DNA of 56,117 nucleotides from Pirellulaceae bacterium (GTDB taxonomy: Bacteria > Planctomycetota > Planctomycetia > Pirellulales > Pirellulaceae). Where the stretch lies: contig JAKVBZ010000020.1 in the NCBI GenBank assembly GCA_022448645.1, positions 1-56,117 on the forward strand, in the 5' to 3' direction. This document shows, in pieces, positions 54,304 through 56,117 of this stretch. The notes under the pieces were generated by a model, which worked only from the letters and a program-made list of their open reading frames with translations, had not been told where the DNA came from and ran no database searches. Made by a program: the position numbers and the translations under genes. Within the stretch, counting starts at the first letter, position 1, and each line of letters opens with the position of its first letter.

Positions 54304-56117
54304 ATGTATTTTTCTTTCTTCACAGATCGCACGATCAAGATTGGTGCGGCATTGCTCGGCACATGCCTTGCCTGCTGTCACATCACTCAAGCAAACGTTG
54401 CTGAACGAGACGCACAGTTCGTGGAAGGCCTGCGCCAGCGCCGAATGTTCACGTTAGCTGAAAGTTTCTGTCGACGTCGTCTGGCAGAACCGGATTTGAC
54501 CGTTGTTCACCGCATACAATTGATCACCGAACTGTCTCGTTGCTATGCCACCCAAGCAGTACATCACACTGGACCACAACGTGATGAATATTGGGCGCGA
54601 GCCGTCGCTGTCATTGAGGACTGGAATCCCCAATTTGAACACAACCCACATTTCCTGGTAGCTCGTGCCCAACACGCGCTGGTCAATTTAGCGCGTGGCG
54701 AAATAGCCCGCCAGGAATTGGAGCTGCAAACACCAGGAACGCAAGATTGGGAACTCGCCAGGCAGCCGCTCCGAAAGGCAATCGCCGAACTGGAAGCACT
54801 GCAACTGGAAGCGACGAGCCACCTTCAACAATCACTATCCGTGAACCAAACAATCAGCAAGTTCGAGCTCGAATCGTTTCTGGCCAACGTGCAACACCAA
54901 TCATCCCGCGCTCACCACAACCGAGCGCTCACGTATTCACCTGATAGTGCCGACCGCCTGAACGATTTGAACCTATCCCTGGAACAACTACAGCGACTGG
55001 TCCGGGTGTCAGCAGATCCCCGAATCGGTTGGAAAAGTCAACTCGATCGGATGATGGTACTCCGTCTGTTAGGCCAGCTGGATCAAGCGCACGAGGCAGC
55101 AGCTGCGCTGTTGGCCGTCAATATGAATGTCGCCCAACGACGTCAGGTGCAAGTCGAACTGATTCGTCTGGCGTTGGCGGAGGATAACCTGCCGCAAGCC
55201 TTGGAACTCGTCGAATCTATGGCAAGTGTCCCCCGGCCCCCACCAGCTGATCTGGCAGTGTTGGAAACCTGGATCGCAGCTTGGAAACAGGCGACTGAAA
55301 ACCCCGAACGCGCTGAAATGTGGCAAGCACGAATCGCCAATGCACTGCGCACCCTAGGCGACACACACGGCGATTATTGGCGCCGTCGAGGCGGGGCACT
55401 GGTAGCGTTTGCCGCTCAGACAGGGACACACTCGAACCATCTCGAGCTGATGGTCCAAACGGCGCAAGATCTTTACGCAAACCATCAATGGGACGATGCT
55501 GTGCAAGCCTACCTGAGGGCGGCGGAACAAGCGAAAACTCGAAGAGATTTAGACCGTGCCTTTCGTTTACAACTTAGTGCCGGACGTATCGAACACGATC
55601 GGAAAACCTATGACGCTGCGATTCATCTTTGGAGGAGCTTTGCGTTGGATCATCGAGACCATCGTGAAGCCCCGGAGATGCATTGGCTGGCGGTTGGCGC
55701 CGCAGCTCAAACTGCTGCTGAAGCCACGCCTGCACAACCATTGACCGACGCGACCAGTCCTTATCTATCTTTGCTCACGGAACATTTGGCTCAGTGGCCT
55801 GAGGCGGCCACCGCGATTGAAGCTCACTGGTGGCTGGGTCAACTACGCGAACGACAGGGAGAATGGGCGGCAGCGGTCGAGCACTATCGAGCCATACCTC
55901 CGGAGGCTCACGTCGCCAATCAGGCGCTGCAAGCGCTGCGACGTTGTTGGAAGCGCTGGTGGGAATCACCGCAACCACCGGGCCAACCGGTCGATGAACG
56001 CATCGACGAGGCGCTACGTCATTGTGACCGATTAGTGCAGGACTCTCACCAGCGCTTGCCACAACGGTGGAGTCCTCTGGCAAGGACGGCCGCCGTGGTG
56101 GGCGCGCAAATCCGCCT
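54304..56117 (+). CDS. Large exported TPR-like protein (3' end outside window)
   Basis: The frame opens at ATG 54304 and stays open for 604 codons to the right edge, so the C-terminus is missing. The start has no strong ribosome binding site. The N-terminus looks like a signal peptide or lipoprotein signal (MYFSFFTDRTIKIGAALLGTCLACC). Helix-rich repeats of tetratricopeptide character fill the rest: RRMFTLAESFCRRRLAEPDL, MVLRLLGQLDQAHEAAAAL, ALVAFAAQTGTHSNHLELM, NHQWDDAVQAYLRAAEQAK, RKTYDAAIHLWRSFALDH, RQGEWAAAVEHYRAI. It follows the second ExbD by 103 bp on the same strand and shares its helical-repeat character with the gene at 51004. It probably acts as a periplasmic partner of the Exb motor. 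Confidence 0.85.
   Translation, partial: MYFSFFTDRTIKIGAALLGTCLACCHITQANVAERDAQFVEGLRQRRMFTLAESFCRRRLAEPDLTVVHRIQLITELSRCYATQAVHHTGPQRDEYWARAVAVIEDWNPQFEHNPHFLVARAQHALVNLARGEIARQELELQTPGTQDWELARQPLRKAIAELEALQLEATSHLQQSLSVNQTISKFELESFLANVQHQSSRAHHNRALTYSPDSADRLNDLNLSLEQLQRLVRVSADPRIGWKSQLDRMMVLRLLGQLDQAHEAAAALLAVNMNVAQRRQVQVELIRLALAEDNLPQALELVESMASVPRPPPADLAVLETWIAAWKQATENPERAEMWQARIANALRTLGDTHGDYWRRRGGALVAFAAQTGTHSNHLELMVQTAQDLYANHQWDDAVQAYLRAAEQAKTRRDLDRAFRLQLSAGRIEHDRKTYDAAIHLWRSFALDHRDHREAPEMHWLAVGAAAQTAAEATPAQPLTDATSPYLSLLTEHLAQWPEAATAIEAHWWLGQLRERQGEWAAAVEHYRAIPPEAHVANQALQALRRCWKRWWESPQPPGQPVDERIDEALRHCDRLVQDSHQRLPQRWSPLARTAAVVGAQIR

Overview
The window looks like chromosomal DNA of a planctomycete, most likely of the Pirellulales type. 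Three family signatures point that way. There are two PSCyt2/PSD1 (DUF1549/DUF1553) plus DUF1501 pairs, and a DUF1559 prepilin-like protein paired with a small regulatory-domain lipoprotein. There are also a LamG protein with a PEP-CTERM sorting tail and several secreted enzymes of polysaccharide breakdown. GTG and TTG starts are frequent, and in several cases a clear ribosome binding site decides the start. I saw no rRNA, tRNA, CRISPR array, insertion sequence or phage gene.

Layout. (1) Bases 1-4.8 kb: two LamG secreted proteins on the minus strand, the first running off the left edge, then a gene-poor stretch with a 27-bp tandem repeat, hairpins and a frameshifted lipoprotein remnant. (2) 4.7-12.6 kb, minus strand: ceramidase-like hydrolase, uronate-dehydrogenase-like SDR, YVTN beta-propeller, PSCyt2/PSD1 protein and DUF1501 protein. 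(3) 12.8-14.9 kb, plus strand: a GH127-type beta-L-arabinofuranosidase. (4) 15.1-23.4 kb, minus strand: PSCyt2/PSD1, DUF1501 (ATGA overlap), sugar-porter MFS and aldo/keto reductase in tight succession, then a cytochrome P450. (5) 23.7-28.5 kb: a PKD-like lipoprotein and a Tat-exported sialidase-like protein (plus strand), facing an alpha/beta hydrolase, a lipoprotein and a DUF1559 protein (minus strand). (6) 29-32.5 kb, plus strand: sulfatase, SDR and SMP-30 lactonase. (7) 32.5-36.7 kb, minus strand: an unrecognised conserved protein, an IlvD/Edd dehydratase and an aminotransferase. (8) 37-40.4 kb: a small protein and a divergent secreted zinc metalloprotease.

(9) 40.5-49.8 kb is a compact minus-strand housekeeping run: def, a possible 59-aa ORF, fmt, a one-helix membrane protein, miaB, glnE, a gph-like HAD phosphatase and an S9 prolyl oligopeptidase. 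(10) From 49.97 kb to the right edge, divergent from def, is a plus-strand envelope cluster: VWA protein, TPR-like protein, ExbB/TolQ, two ExbD/TolR proteins, and a large TPR-like secreted protein truncated by the window end.

Together, regions 2-6 read as a polysaccharide and sugar-acid catabolic neighbourhood: sulfatase, arabinofuranosidase and esterase-like hydrolases outside the cytoplasm, a sugar porter, then SDR, AKR, lactonase and dehydratase enzymes. Region 10 is a proton-motive-force-coupled Exb/Tol-type system with unusual VWA and TPR partners. It is the best candidate here for a little-described system.
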